NCBI GenBank assembly: GCA_002429615.1 | Contig: DJAN01000090.1 | Span: 1 to 24,123 of the forward strand | Direction of reading: 5' to 3' | Origin: Lysobacteraceae bacterium UBA6001 | GTDB lineage: Bacteria; Pseudomonadota; Gammaproteobacteria; Xanthomonadales; Xanthomonadaceae | DNA: 24,123 bases | In this document: positions 6,396-14,431 of the stretch, piece by piece | Numbering within the stretch: the first letter of the stretch is position 1 | Layout: every line of letters begins with the position of its first letter | Program-made: the position numbers and the translations under genes | Notes under the pieces: model-generated | Seen by the model: the letters and a program-made list of their open reading frames with translations, nothing else | Told to the model about the DNA's origin: nothing | The model's database searches: none

Positions 6396-8510
6396 TTACC
6401 AGATCACAACCTGCTTGTCGCCAGCACGCACCATCGGCTGGCCGGCCTTGCACTCGAACGCGGCGGCGAAGGCCGGCATGTTCGACGGCGCGCCGATCGC
6501 ACGGAAGTTCGCCGGGGCGTGCGGGTCGGTCTTCAGGCGCACGGCCAGCTCGTCCGGGGTGAAGTTGCGACGCCACACCGTGGCCCAGTTGAGGAAGAAG
6601 CGCTGGTCGCGGGTCAGGCCGTCCGTCTTCGGGTCGTCCTGGCCGGCGGTCGCCGCCTTCATCGCGTCATAGGCGGTGTTCAGGCCACCCAGGTCGGCGA
6701 TGTTCTCGCCCAGGGTGAGGTCACCCTTCACGTCGCCGGCCGGGGTCTTGTATTCGCTGAACTGATTGACCAGCTTGGCGGTACGGCTCTTGAAGGCGTC
6801 GAAGTCAGCCTGGGTCCACCAGCCCGGATCCTGGATGAAGTTGCCATCCGGCCCGAAACGGCTGCCCTGGTCATCGTAACCGTGGGTCATCTCGTGGCCG
6901 ATCACCGCACCGATGCCGCCGTAGTTCATTTCCGCCGGCGCGTTCGGATCGAAGAACGGCGGCTGCAGGATCGCCGCCGGGAACACGATCTCGTTCTGCA
7001 GCGGATTGTAGTACGCGTTGATGGTCTGCGGGCTCATGCCCCACTCGGTCTTGTCCACCGGCTTGCCGATCTTGGACAGGTTCCACTTGTAGTTGAACTC
7101 GTTCGCCGCCTCGATGTTGCCCAGGTAGCTGTCACGGCTGGTCGCCAGGCCTTCCCACGAACGCCACTTGTCCGGGTAGCCGATCTTCGGGGTGAAGCTG
7201 TTCCACTTGGCGATGGCCTTTTCCTTGGTCTCCGGGCTCATCCAGTCCAGCTTCTCGATGCGGGCCTTCAGCGCGGTGCGCAGGTTGCCGACGAGTTCTT
7301 CCATCTTGGCCTTGGAGTCGGCCGGGAACGCGACCTGCACGTACATCTGGCCCAGCGCTTCGCCGGTCTGGCTGTTGATCGCGGCCAGCACGCGCTTCCA
7401 GCGCGGCTTCATTTCCTTCTGCCCGCGCATGGTCTGGTTGTAGAACGCGAAGTTCTCTTCCACGAACGGCTGGCTCAGGAACGGCGAGGCGCTGTCGACG
7501 GTGTGGAAGCGCAGGTAGGCACGCCAGATCGCCGGGTCGGTGTCGGCGATCATCTTGCTCACTTCCTCGTGGAAGGCCGGGATCGCCAGCGAGAACATCT
7601 GCGGCACTTCGACGCCCTGCGACTTGAAGAACTCCGTCCACGACCAGTTCGGGGTCAGCTTGTCGGCGTCGGCCGGGCTGATCGGGTTGTAGAACAGCGA
7701 GGTATCACGCGACAGCTCGGTGCTGGTCTTGGAGACCTTGGCCAGGCGGGTTTCGAAATCGACGACCTGCTTGGCCTGCGCGGCGGCGTCAGCATCGGCC
7801 ACGCCCGACAGCTTCAGCACGTTGGCGACGTGCTGCTGGTAGGCGTCCAGCTTGGCCTTGTTGCTGGCCTTGGTGTAGTACTCCGGATCCGGCAGGCCCA
7901 GGCCGCCCTGCGCGGCGTAGGCGATATTCATGCTGGAGTTCTTGAAGTCGGCCTCGGCGCCGAACGAGAACAGCTCGTTCTCGCCCTTGGCGGCGCTGGT
8001 ACGCAGGTAGTCGACCAGCTTGGCCTGGTCGGTCACGCCGTCGATGGCGGCCAGGGTCGGCTTCAGCGGCTCGATGCCCTGGGCGTTGACCTTGGCTTCG
8101 TCCATGCCGGTGGCCCAGATGTCACCGACCAGCTTCTCCACGCCCTTGGCATCCTTCGCCGCGGCGGCCTGCTCCACGAGCTGGCGCTGCACGGCGTTGG
8201 AACGCTCGTCGAGCATCTCGAACGCGCCCCAGCTGGTGCGGTCGCCCGGCACCGGGTTGGCGGCCAGGAACTTGGCGTTGGCGTAGGCGTTGAGATCGGT
8301 ACAGGCGTTGGCGTTCGGGTCCAGGTCGCTGGCCTGGAACTGGTTGAACGGCGGCAGCTTGGATTCGTCGAGGGTGAGCTTCGGCGCGGTGGAGGCGGCG
8401 GTCTCGGCGGCCGGCGCGGCGGGCGCGGTGTCTTCGGACTTCTTGCAGCCGGCCAGCGCGGCGGCCACGGCCAGGGAAAGGGTGAGCAGATGCGGTTTAC
8501 GGAGGGTCAC
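6396..8510 (-). CDS. M13 family zinc metallopeptidase (PepO/neprilysin-like) lipoprotein
   Basis: The product of 704 residues begins with a lipoprotein signal ending in the lipobox LAGC, with Cys22 as the lipidated residue and Lys at +2, consistent with the outer membrane facing the periplasm. The complete M13 active site is present: the substrate loop INAYYNP, the zinc motif HEMTH (539-543), GENIAD with Glu602 exactly 59 residues after His543, the late catalytic His664 in TDPHAPANFR, and the C-terminal CKAGQPM...VVIW. It should degrade peptides in the cell envelope. I chose the GTG start because GGAG lies seven bases upstream and the lipoprotein signal starts there; a longer frame to 8567 adds an Arg-rich stretch with no such support. 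It is the upstream, active paralogue of the zinc-less M13 protein that follows on the same strand. Confidence 0.93.
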   Translation of the reverse strand: MTLRKPHLLTLSLAVAAALAGCKKSEDTAPAAPAAETAASTAPKLTLDESKLPPFNQFQASDLDPNANACTDLNAYANAKFLAANPVPGDRTSWGAFEMLDERSNAVQRQLVEQAAAAKDAKGVEKLVGDIWATGMDEAKVNAQGIEPLKPTLAAIDGVTDQAKLVDYLRTSAAKGENELFSFGAEADFKNSSMNIAYAAQGGLGLPDPEYYTKASNKAKLDAYQQHVANVLKLSGVADADAAAQAKQVVDFETRLAKVSKTSTELSRDTSLFYNPISPADADKLTPNWSWTEFFKSQGVEVPQMFSLAIPAFHEEVSKMIADTDPAIWRAYLRFHTVDSASPFLSQPFVEENFAFYNQTMRGQKEMKPRWKRVLAAINSQTGEALGQMYVQVAFPADSKAKMEELVGNLRTALKARIEKLDWMSPETKEKAIAKWNSFTPKIGYPDKWRSWEGLATSRDSYLGNIEAANEFNYKWNLSKIGKPVDKTEWGMSPQTINAYYNPLQNEIVFPAAILQPPFFDPNAPAEMNYGGIGAVIGHEMTHGYDDQGSRFGPDGNFIQDPGWWTQADFDAFKSRTAKLVNQFSEYKTPAGDVKGDLTLGENIADLGGLNTAYDAMKAATAGQDDPKTDGLTRDQRFFLNWATVWRRNFTPDELAVRLKTDPHAPANFRAIGAPSNMPAFAAAFECKAGQPMVRAGDKQVVIW

Positions 8511-8565
8511 GGTCAGGCTCCAGGCGCGACATGGACGGGTGCCCCGGTTCCGGGGCGGAACGCGC

Positions 8566-8595
8566 ACTCTAAACCTTGCGGCCGATCGCAGTCAG
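8566..8595 (-). promoter_or_regulatory. Candidate sigma-70 promoter of the M13 lipoprotein gene
   Basis: On the minus strand CTGACT (8595-8590) and TAGAGT (8571-8566) are 18 bases apart, about 55 bases before the GTG start. A small GCCCCGG-TT-CCGGGGC hairpin (8541-8556) lies in the leader. Confidence 0.4.
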
Positions 8596-8606
8596 CGGGT
8601 CGAAGG

Positions 8607-9362
8607 TCATGGGTCCGTCTGCGGCGGGGCCGCCAGCGACCACAGGCGGTCGAGCCTGCCGCCAGGCGCGGTCTCGGTGGCGATGCCCATGCTGCAGTGC
8701 AGCTCGTGGCGGGTGAGCAGCGGCGCGAGGTCGGCGCGGATTTCACAGGCCACGGCCAGTGCGGCCTGCGCATCGGTATGCGCCAGCCATAGCACGAAGC
8801 CGTCGGCACCGCAGCGTGCAACCCGGTCGCCGCCCCGGCGCGCGCGCGCCTTGAGCGTGATGACGATGTCGGCCAGTGGCAGGCGACGCGTGCCGGGACC
8901 GCGCAGTTGCAGGCGCACCAGGCTGCAGGGCAGGGTGTCGGCATCGCGCAGGGCGCTGTCGGCGGCGCTCTGTAGGGCGGTGATGTGCTCCAGTTGCGGG
9001 AAGCGGCGCTTGCGCACGCGCCGCAGCGCGGCGACCAGCAGGATTGCCGTCGTCACCGGCAGCGGCGGAAACCCACGCCCGATCGCCAGCGCGGCCAGCG
9101 CCGCGAGCAGGATCGGGCCCAGCGCCCACAGCACGCCCAGAAGGCGGCCCCGGCGTGCGGTACGTGGCCGGCACAGCCAGAACGCCGCGGCCAGGCTGGC
9201 GCTGAGCCAGGGGGACACATATATATGCGTGCCGGCGCCGAGCCAGCGCAGCAGCCAGGCATCGGCGGGCGCGGACAGCGTGCCGACCTGCACGAGGAAG
9301 GCCAACAGCGCCGCGACCAGCGCCCCCAGCAAGCGCTCGGTGATCTGCCGCTGCGCGATCAT
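8607..9362 (-). CDS. Membrane protein with degenerate GGDEF domain (I-site retained)
   Basis: The 251-residue protein has about four hydrophobic segments (roughly 11-28, 52-64, 75-94, 101-113), a basic RRVRKRR junction, and a cytoplasmic domain from about 125. That domain resembles a diguanylate cyclase: RRGGD-RVA-RCGADGF-VLWL aligns with the canonical RxxD-xxx-RxGGDEF segment and ends with a CSMGIA strand like the usual SxGxA. The signature is GADGF (185-189) instead of GGDEF, and the early metal-binding DxDxFK stretch is missing, so cyclase activity is unlikely. The inhibitory-site motif RxxD (Arg176-Asp179) is present with the standard five-residue gap to the signature. A c-di-GMP-binding or scaffolding role is an inference. 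It is divergent from the flavoprotein gene at 9467 and lies 96 bases ahead of the M13 lipoprotein gene on the same strand. Confidence 0.75.
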   Translation of the reverse strand: MIAQRQITERLLGALVAALLAFLVQVGTLSAPADAWLLRWLGAGTHIYVSPWLSASLAAAFWLCRPRTARRGRLLGVLWALGPILLAALAALAIGRGFPPLPVTTAILLVAALRRVRKRRFPQLEHITALQSAADSALRDADTLPCSLVRLQLRGPGTRRLPLADIVITLKARARRGGDRVARCGADGFVLWLAHTDAQAALAVACEIRADLAPLLTRHELHCSMGIATETAPGGRLDRLWSLAAPPQTDP

Positions 9363-9450
9363 GCCGGGTCCACGGGCAGGCTGCCCGTTCGATCCGAACT
9401 CATGCCGGGGCCCCCGCCGGTTCGAAGGCCGCAGTATAGGCGTGGCCGCG

Positions 9451-9459
9451 TGCTATACC
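9451..9459 (+). promoter_or_regulatory. Candidate extended -10, possibly for a leaderless transcript
   Basis: TGCTATACC matches an extended -10 (TGnTATAAT). It ends seven bases before the ATG at 9467, so a start site at the usual distance would fall on or next to the initiation codon. No convincing -35 is seen, which is tolerated for extended -10 promoters. Confidence 0.4.
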
Positions 9460-9466
9460 AGCGACG

Positions 9467-11053
9467 ATGAAGACCGCCTACGACGCCCTGATCATCGGAG
9501 CCGGCCACAACGGCCTGACCTGCGCCGCCTATCTCGCCGCCGCCGGTCGCAGGGTGCTGGTGCTGGAGCGGCGTGGCGTGGTCGGCGGCGCGGCGGTCAC
9601 CGAGAGCTTCCATCCCGGGTTCCGCAACTCGGTGGCCTCCTACACGGTATCGCTGCTGCAGCCGCGGGTGATCGCCGACCTCGACCTGGCGCGGCATGGC
9701 CTGCGCGTGGTGCCGCGTCGGCTCAACAACTTCCTGCCGTTGGGCGAGGACGGCTACCTGCTTGCCGGTGCTGGCCGCACCGTGGCCGAAGTGGCGAAGT
9801 TCTCCGCGCGCGATGCCGAACGGCTGCCGGCCTACGAGGCTCGCCTTGAACAGTTGGCCGACGTGCTGCGCGCGCTGGCGCTGGAACCGCCACCGAACAT
9901 CACCGACACCGGCTGGTGGGCCGCGCTGCCGGAACTGCTGCGGGCCGGCCGCCTCGGCCGGCGCCTGCATGCGCTGCCGGCGGGGCTGCGGCAGGAACTG
10001 CTCGACCTGTTCACCATTTCCGCCGCCGAGTATCTGGACCGCTGGTTCGAAAGCGCACCGATCAAGGCGCTGTTCGGCTTCGACGGCATCGTCGGCAACT
10101 ACGCCAGTCCCTACGCGCCGGGCACGGCCTATGTGCTGCTGCACCACGTGTTCGGCGAGAGCAACGGGGTGAAGGGCGCATGGGGCCATGCCATCGGCGG
10201 CATGGGCGCGATCACCCAGGCGATGGCGGCGTGTTGCCGCGAGCGCGGCGTGGAGATCCGCACCGATGCCGGCGTGCGCGAAGTGCAGGTGCGCGACGGG
10301 CGCGCGGTGGGCGCGGTCACCGAACAGGGCGAGCGCATCGAGGCGCGCGCGGTGGTGGCCAACGTCAATCCGAAGCTGCTGTACGAGCGCTTGATCGATC
10401 CGGCGCACGTGCCGGCGGCCACGCGCGAGCGCATGGCGAACTGGCGCTGCGGCTCGGGCACGCTGCGGATGAACGTGGCGCTGTCGCGGCTGCCGGATTT
10501 CAGCGTGTTGCCGGGGCAGGGAGATCACCTCACCGCCGGCATCATCATCGCGCCGAGCCTGGACTACATGGACCGCGCCTGGCGCGATGCGTGCGATCAC
10601 GGCTGGTCGCGCGCGCCGGTGGTGGAGATGCTGATCCCCAGCACGCTGGACGATTCGCTGGCGCCGCCTGGCCAGCATGTGGCCAGCCTGTTCTGCCAGC
10701 ATGTGGCCCCGCAGCTGCCGGGCGGCCGCAGCTGGGACGATCACCGCGAGGAAGTGGCGGAGCTGATGATCGCCACCGTGGACCGGCACGCGCCGGGGTT
10801 CGCCGCGTCGGTGCTGGGGCGGCAGGTGCTGACGCCGTTGGACCTGGAGCGCACGTTCGGGTTGATCGGCGGCGACATCTTCCATGGCGCGCTGAGCCTC
10901 AACCAGTTGTTCAGCGCCCGGCCGATGCTGGGCCAGGCGGGGTATCGCGGTGCGATCGACGGCTTGTACCTGTGCGGATCGGGCACGCATCCGGGCGGCG
11001 GGGTGACCGGCGCGCCGGGGCATAACGCGGCGCGGGTGGTGCTGGCGGGGTGA
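9467..11053 (+). CDS. PYROXD2/CrtI-like FAD-dependent oxidoreductase
   Basis: This 528-residue protein belongs to the phytoene desaturase-like flavoprotein superfamily. The N-terminus holds the FAD dinucleotide fold IIGAGHNGLTCAAYLAAAG (residues 9-27) with Glu34 at the strand end, and then GGAAVTES. The C-terminus has the second FAD-contact region GLYLCGSGTHPGGGVTGAPG. The long substrate domain, including YASPYAPGTAYVLLHH and GAWGHAIGGMGAI, is of the kind seen in PYROXD2 and related bacterial proteins and not in carotenoid-specific desaturases. No other carotenoid gene is nearby, so a role in pigment synthesis is not supported. The exact reaction is unknown. It is divergent from the GGDEF-like gene and is followed after about 80 bases by the first sulfotransferase gene, which has its own promoter candidate. 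Confidence 0.85.
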   Translation: MKTAYDALIIGAGHNGLTCAAYLAAAGRRVLVLERRGVVGGAAVTESFHPGFRNSVASYTVSLLQPRVIADLDLARHGLRVVPRRLNNFLPLGEDGYLLAGAGRTVAEVAKFSARDAERLPAYEARLEQLADVLRALALEPPPNITDTGWWAALPELLRAGRLGRRLHALPAGLRQELLDLFTISAAEYLDRWFESAPIKALFGFDGIVGNYASPYAPGTAYVLLHHVFGESNGVKGAWGHAIGGMGAITQAMAACCRERGVEIRTDAGVREVQVRDGRAVGAVTEQGERIEARAVVANVNPKLLYERLIDPAHVPAATRERMANWRCGSGTLRMNVALSRLPDFSVLPGQGDHLTAGIIIAPSLDYMDRAWRDACDHGWSRAPVVEMLIPSTLDDSLAPPGQHVASLFCQHVAPQLPGGRSWDDHREEVAELMIATVDRHAPGFAASVLGRQVLTPLDLERTFGLIGGDIFHGALSLNQLFSARPMLGQAGYRGAIDGLYLCGSGTHPGGGVTGAPGHNAARVVLAG

Positions 11054-11104
11054 GCGGCTTGGCCCGCTCGACATCGTCGTCGCGAATCGCATGGCATGCA
11101 CGGG

Positions 11105-11113
11105 TGCCATAAT
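11105..11113 (+). promoter_or_regulatory. Candidate extended -10 for the sulfotransferase pair
   Basis: TGCCATAAT fits TGnTATAAT at all but one position. Transcription would start near 11120, leaving GGAG (11128-11131) five bases before the ATG at 11137, which supports that start codon. I see no good -35. Confidence 0.4.
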
Positions 11114-11136
11114 CCCTCGGAGTTTCTGGAGTGCGG

Positions 11137-12720
11137 ATGGGGATGGTGGAAGACGACGCGCTGGCGCTATACCGCAGGGCGGTAGGCGCGCTCAATGCCC
11201 GCCGCTGGCATGAAGCCGGCCGGATTGCCGAAGACCTGCTGCGTCGCCTGCCGCGGCATCCCGGCCTGCATTTCGTGGCGGCCGTGGCCGCCTATGAAGT
11301 CCGCGCGCTGGATCTGGCGTTGCGCCACATGCATGACGCCTGCACGCTTCAGCCGGACAACGCCGAGTACGCCGCGCAGATGGCGCGGATGCTCGCCAGC
11401 GCGCAGCGGATGGACGAGGCGCTGGCCCAGGCCGGGCGCGCGGTGGCGCTGGGCGTGGACGAACCGGTGGCGCTGGCCATGGTGGGCGTGGTCTTCGCGC
11501 GTGCCAATGAACATGGACAGGCGCTGCGAGCGTTCCAGCGCGCGGTGGAGAAAGCGCCGGATCGCCCGGGATTGCGCTACAACCTGGGCAGCTGCCTTTC
11601 CTTCTTTGGTCGCATGGAAGCGGCAGAGCAGGAATACCGCGCCGCATTGGCGCTGAATCCGCGCTATTGGCGCGTGTACCTGTCGCTGGCGCACCTGCGC
11701 CGGTGGCGTGTCGAAGACAACGAGCTGGATCTGCTGCGGCGGACAGTGGCCGATGCGGGCGACGATCCGGAGGCGCGCCTCTATCTCAATTTGGCGCTGG
11801 CCAAACAGTACGAGGACGTGGGCGATCACCGTGCCGCCTTCGCCTGCTACGTCGCCGGCAAGGAAGGGCTCAAGCGCGCGCGCGGCTACACCTCCGCGCG
11901 CGACCAGGCGATGTTCGATGCCGTGCGGCGCGCATTTCCGGCGGACTTCGCCGCTGCGCCCGGGCACGCCGATGCCGCGCCGATCTTCGTGGTCGGCATG
12001 CCGCGCTCGGGCACCACGCTGGTGGAGCGGGTGCTGTCCAGCCATCCGCAGGTCACCTCGGCGGGAGAGCTGGACTGCATGCCGCTGGCGGTCAAGCAGT
12101 TGGCCGCCACCGCGACGCCGGACGTGGTGGATGCCGCCACGCTGGCGCATGCCGATCTCGACTGGGCCGCACTGGGCCATCGCTACCTGGACCTGTCGCG
12201 ATCGGCAGCCGGATCGACCCCGCGCTTCGTCGACAAGCTGCCGCACAACTTCCTGTACATCGGCCACATCGCGCGCGCGCTGCCCAACGCGAAGATCATC
12301 TGCCTGCGCCGCGACCCGATGGATACCTGCCTGGGCAATTTCCGCCAGTTGTTCGAGCTGGCCACGCCCAACTATGACTACTCGTTCGACCTGCTGGATA
12401 TTGGCCGCTACTACCAGATGTTCGACGGACTGATGGCGCACTGGCAATCGCGCCTGCCGGGTCGCATCCACGAACTGCGCTACGAGGACCTGGTGCATGA
12501 CCAGGAAGCGGCCACGCGGGATCTGCTCGCGTTCTGCGATCTGCCGTGGGATGCGGCGTGCCTGGCGTTTGACCGCAACGACGCCCCGGTGGCCACGGCC
12601 AGCGTGGCGCAGGTACGCGAGCCGCTGACGTCGCGTTACATCGGCCGCTGGCGGCGCTATGGCGCCGACGTGGACGCGCTCGCCGCCATGCTGGGCGTCG
12701 AGGCCACGACGCCGGGCTGA
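11137..12720 (+). CDS. TPR-containing sulfotransferase, copy 1
   Basis: The 527-residue protein has two parts. Residues 1 to about 230 are helical TPR-like repeats (for example ALRAFQRAVEKAPDRPGLRYNLGSCL and its flanking repeats). The rest is a PAPS-dependent sulfotransferase domain related to tyrosylprotein sulfotransferases. The 5'-phosphosulfate loop is VGMPRSGTT (286-294), followed by SSHPQVTSAGEL with the candidate catalytic Glu. The core FVDKLPHNFLYIGHI leads into the 3'-phosphate motif RRDPMDTCLGNFRQ. That motif normally has a Ser eight residues after the Arg; here it is Gly400. No signal peptide is seen, so it is probably cytoplasmic. The start is the ATG with GGAG five bases upstream; GTG at 11131 is an alternative. 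A paralogue follows after 49 bases. Confidence 0.88.
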   Translation: MGMVEDDALALYRRAVGALNARRWHEAGRIAEDLLRRLPRHPGLHFVAAVAAYEVRALDLALRHMHDACTLQPDNAEYAAQMARMLASAQRMDEALAQAGRAVALGVDEPVALAMVGVVFARANEHGQALRAFQRAVEKAPDRPGLRYNLGSCLSFFGRMEAAEQEYRAALALNPRYWRVYLSLAHLRRWRVEDNELDLLRRTVADAGDDPEARLYLNLALAKQYEDVGDHRAAFACYVAGKEGLKRARGYTSARDQAMFDAVRRAFPADFAAAPGHADAAPIFVVGMPRSGTTLVERVLSSHPQVTSAGELDCMPLAVKQLAATATPDVVDAATLAHADLDWAALGHRYLDLSRSAAGSTPRFVDKLPHNFLYIGHIARALPNAKIICLRRDPMDTCLGNFRQLFELATPNYDYSFDLLDIGRYYQMFDGLMAHWQSRLPGRIHELRYEDLVHDQEAATRDLLAFCDLPWDAACLAFDRNDAPVATASVAQVREPLTSRYIGRWRRYGADVDALAAMLGVEATTPG

Positions 12721-12769
12721 GCGGCCGCCGCGCATTGCCCGCGCGTGCGATCATGCCGGCGAACCCTCG

Positions 12770-14374
12770 ATGCTGCATGCAATGAACGATCCGACTGCCG
12801 CGCCGGCGGCACAACGCCTGTACGCCGACGCCATTGCCGCGCTCAACCGGGCCGAATGGCCGACCGCGGGAAACATCGCACTCGACATGCTGCGCCGTTT
12901 CGGCGAACACCCCGGCGTGCATTTCATTGCCGGCGTGGCCGCGCTGGAATTACGGCGCCTGCCGCAGGCGCTTGGCCATCTCCAGCGCGCCGTGGCGATG
13001 AACGGGCAGCGTGCCGATTATCTCGTCTATCTGGCGAAAGGCCTGGCGCAATCGGGTGACTTCCAGGCCGCCGCGCGCGCGGCCGACCGGGCGATGGCGA
13101 TGCAGCCGGAGGATCCGATGCTGCTGGATACGCTGGGGGTGGTCTATACCGAAGCCGGGCTGCACGCCGAAGCGGCCGCCGCCTTCGCCGCGGTCGTGTC
13201 GCGTGCGCCGGATCGGGCCGGCAGTCGTTTCAACCACGCCACCGCGCTGCTGTATGCCGGTCAGCTGGATCAGGCGGAGAAGGAATACGAGGCGTGCCTG
13301 GCCCGCGATGCGCGCCAGTGGAAGGCCTACACGGCGTTGTCGAGCCTGCGCCGCCAGCGTCCGGAATCCAACCACATCGCCGTGCTGGAAGCGGCGCTGC
13401 ACACGTATGGCGAGGACCAGGACGCACGCCTGTACCTGCATCTCGCGTTGGCCAAGGAACACGAGGACCTGGGAGATGCCGGGCGCGCCTTCGCGCACTA
13501 CACGCAAGGCAAGGCGGCCGGTGGCCAAGGTCGGCCGTATTCGCGCCAGGCCGAGGAAGCGTTGTTCGCGTCGATTGCCGGTGCATTCCCCGGCCCGCTC
13601 GGTGGCCGCCCGGGCCATGCCAGTGAGGAGCCTGTGTTCGTCGTCGGCATGCCGCGCTCCGGCACCACGCTGGTGGACCGCATCCTGGGCTCGCACCCGC
13701 AGGTGACCTCGGCGGGCGAACTCCACCACCTGCCGATCGCGGTCAAGCGCGCGTCCGGCAGCCAGACCCGGATGCCGCTGGATCCCGACACGCTGGCGCG
13801 CAGCGCGGCGATCGACTGGCAGGCGCTGGGCCGTGCGTATGTCGAATCCACCCGCCCGATCACCGGCAAGACGCCGCGCTTCGTCGACAAGCTGCCGCAC
13901 AACTTCCTCTACATCGGGCACATCCTGCATGCGTTGCCGAACGCGCGCGTGGTGCTGATGCGGCGGCATCCGCTGGACAGCTGCCTGAGCAACTTCCGCC
14001 AGCTGTTCGCCCTGGGCTCGCCGTTCACCCGCTATTCGTTCGACCTGCTCGATACCGCGCATTACTACGTGCAGTTCGACCGCCTGATGAAGCATTGGAT
14101 GCAGGTGTTTCCCGGCCGCATCCTGGCGCTGTCCTATGAGTCGCTGGTGCTCTCGCAGGAGGCGACGACGCGCGCGCTGCTGGCGCACTGCGGGCTGGCA
14201 TGGGACGAGGCGTGCCTGCGTTTCGAGCAGAACCAGGCGCCGACCGCGACCGCCAGCGTGGTGCAGGTGCGTGAGCCGATGCAGCGCGGCTACATGGCGC
14301 GTTGGCGCCGCTACGAGGCCGAGTTGGCGCCGCTGCGCGAATACCTCCGCGAGCACGGCATCGACGCCGATTGA
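12770..14374 (+). CDS. TPR-containing sulfotransferase, copy 2
   Basis: This 534-residue protein is colinear with copy 1: N-terminal TPR-like repeats to about residue 235, then a sulfotransferase domain with VGMPRSGTT (292-300), SHPQVTSAGELHHLP, TPRFVDKLPHNFLYIGHI and the 3'-phosphate motif RRHPLDSCLSNFRQ. Here the Ser eight residues after Arg399 is present (Ser407), but the Asp normally following the Arg pair is His400. The C-terminal signature PTATASVVQVREP is shared with copy 1. Only 49 bases separate the genes and I see no terminator between them, so they are probably co-transcribed and arose by duplication. The start could also be the ATG four codons downstream (12782). A bidirectional terminator separates it from the convergent TonB-dependent receptor gene. 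Confidence 0.88.
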   Translation: MLHAMNDPTAAPAAQRLYADAIAALNRAEWPTAGNIALDMLRRFGEHPGVHFIAGVAALELRRLPQALGHLQRAVAMNGQRADYLVYLAKGLAQSGDFQAAARAADRAMAMQPEDPMLLDTLGVVYTEAGLHAEAAAAFAAVVSRAPDRAGSRFNHATALLYAGQLDQAEKEYEACLARDARQWKAYTALSSLRRQRPESNHIAVLEAALHTYGEDQDARLYLHLALAKEHEDLGDAGRAFAHYTQGKAAGGQGRPYSRQAEEALFASIAGAFPGPLGGRPGHASEEPVFVVGMPRSGTTLVDRILGSHPQVTSAGELHHLPIAVKRASGSQTRMPLDPDTLARSAAIDWQALGRAYVESTRPITGKTPRFVDKLPHNFLYIGHILHALPNARVVLMRRHPLDSCLSNFRQLFALGSPFTRYSFDLLDTAHYYVQFDRLMKHWMQVFPGRILALSYESLVLSQEATTRALLAHCGLAWDEACLRFEQNQAPTATASVVQVREPMQRGYMARWRRYEAELAPLREYLREHGIDAD

Positions 14375-14387
14375 GTCGCCGCAAAAG

Positions 14388-14413
14388 AAAAACCCCGCCG
14401 AGGCGGGGTTTTT
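14388..14413. terminator. Bidirectional intrinsic terminator
   Basis: AAAAACCCCGCC and GGCGGGGTTTTT form a hairpin with a tight loop and A/T tracts on both sides. It lies between the stop of sulfotransferase copy 2 and the stop of the convergent receptor gene. Confidence 0.9.
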
Positions 14414-14431
14414 CCTTGCAGCTCGTGGCGA

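Noticed and set aside
8569..8610. 13-codon frame overlapping the stop of the GGDEF-like gene (ATGA), possible leader peptide for the M13 lipoprotein gene
   Set aside because: It is too short to judge, has no amino-acid bias suggesting attenuation, and overlaps a promoter candidate.
6519..8792. Very long open frame antisense to the M13 lipoprotein gene (about 757 codons)
   Set aside because: It mirrors the codon phase of a gene with unmistakable motifs, has the Val/Arg/Gly/Leu composition of a GC-rich shadow frame, and has no ribosome-binding site or recognisable domain.
9467..11053. Carotenoid phytoene desaturase (crtI)
   Set aside because: Superfamily motifs fit, but the C-terminal and central regions look like PYROXD2-type proteins and no other carotenoid gene is nearby.
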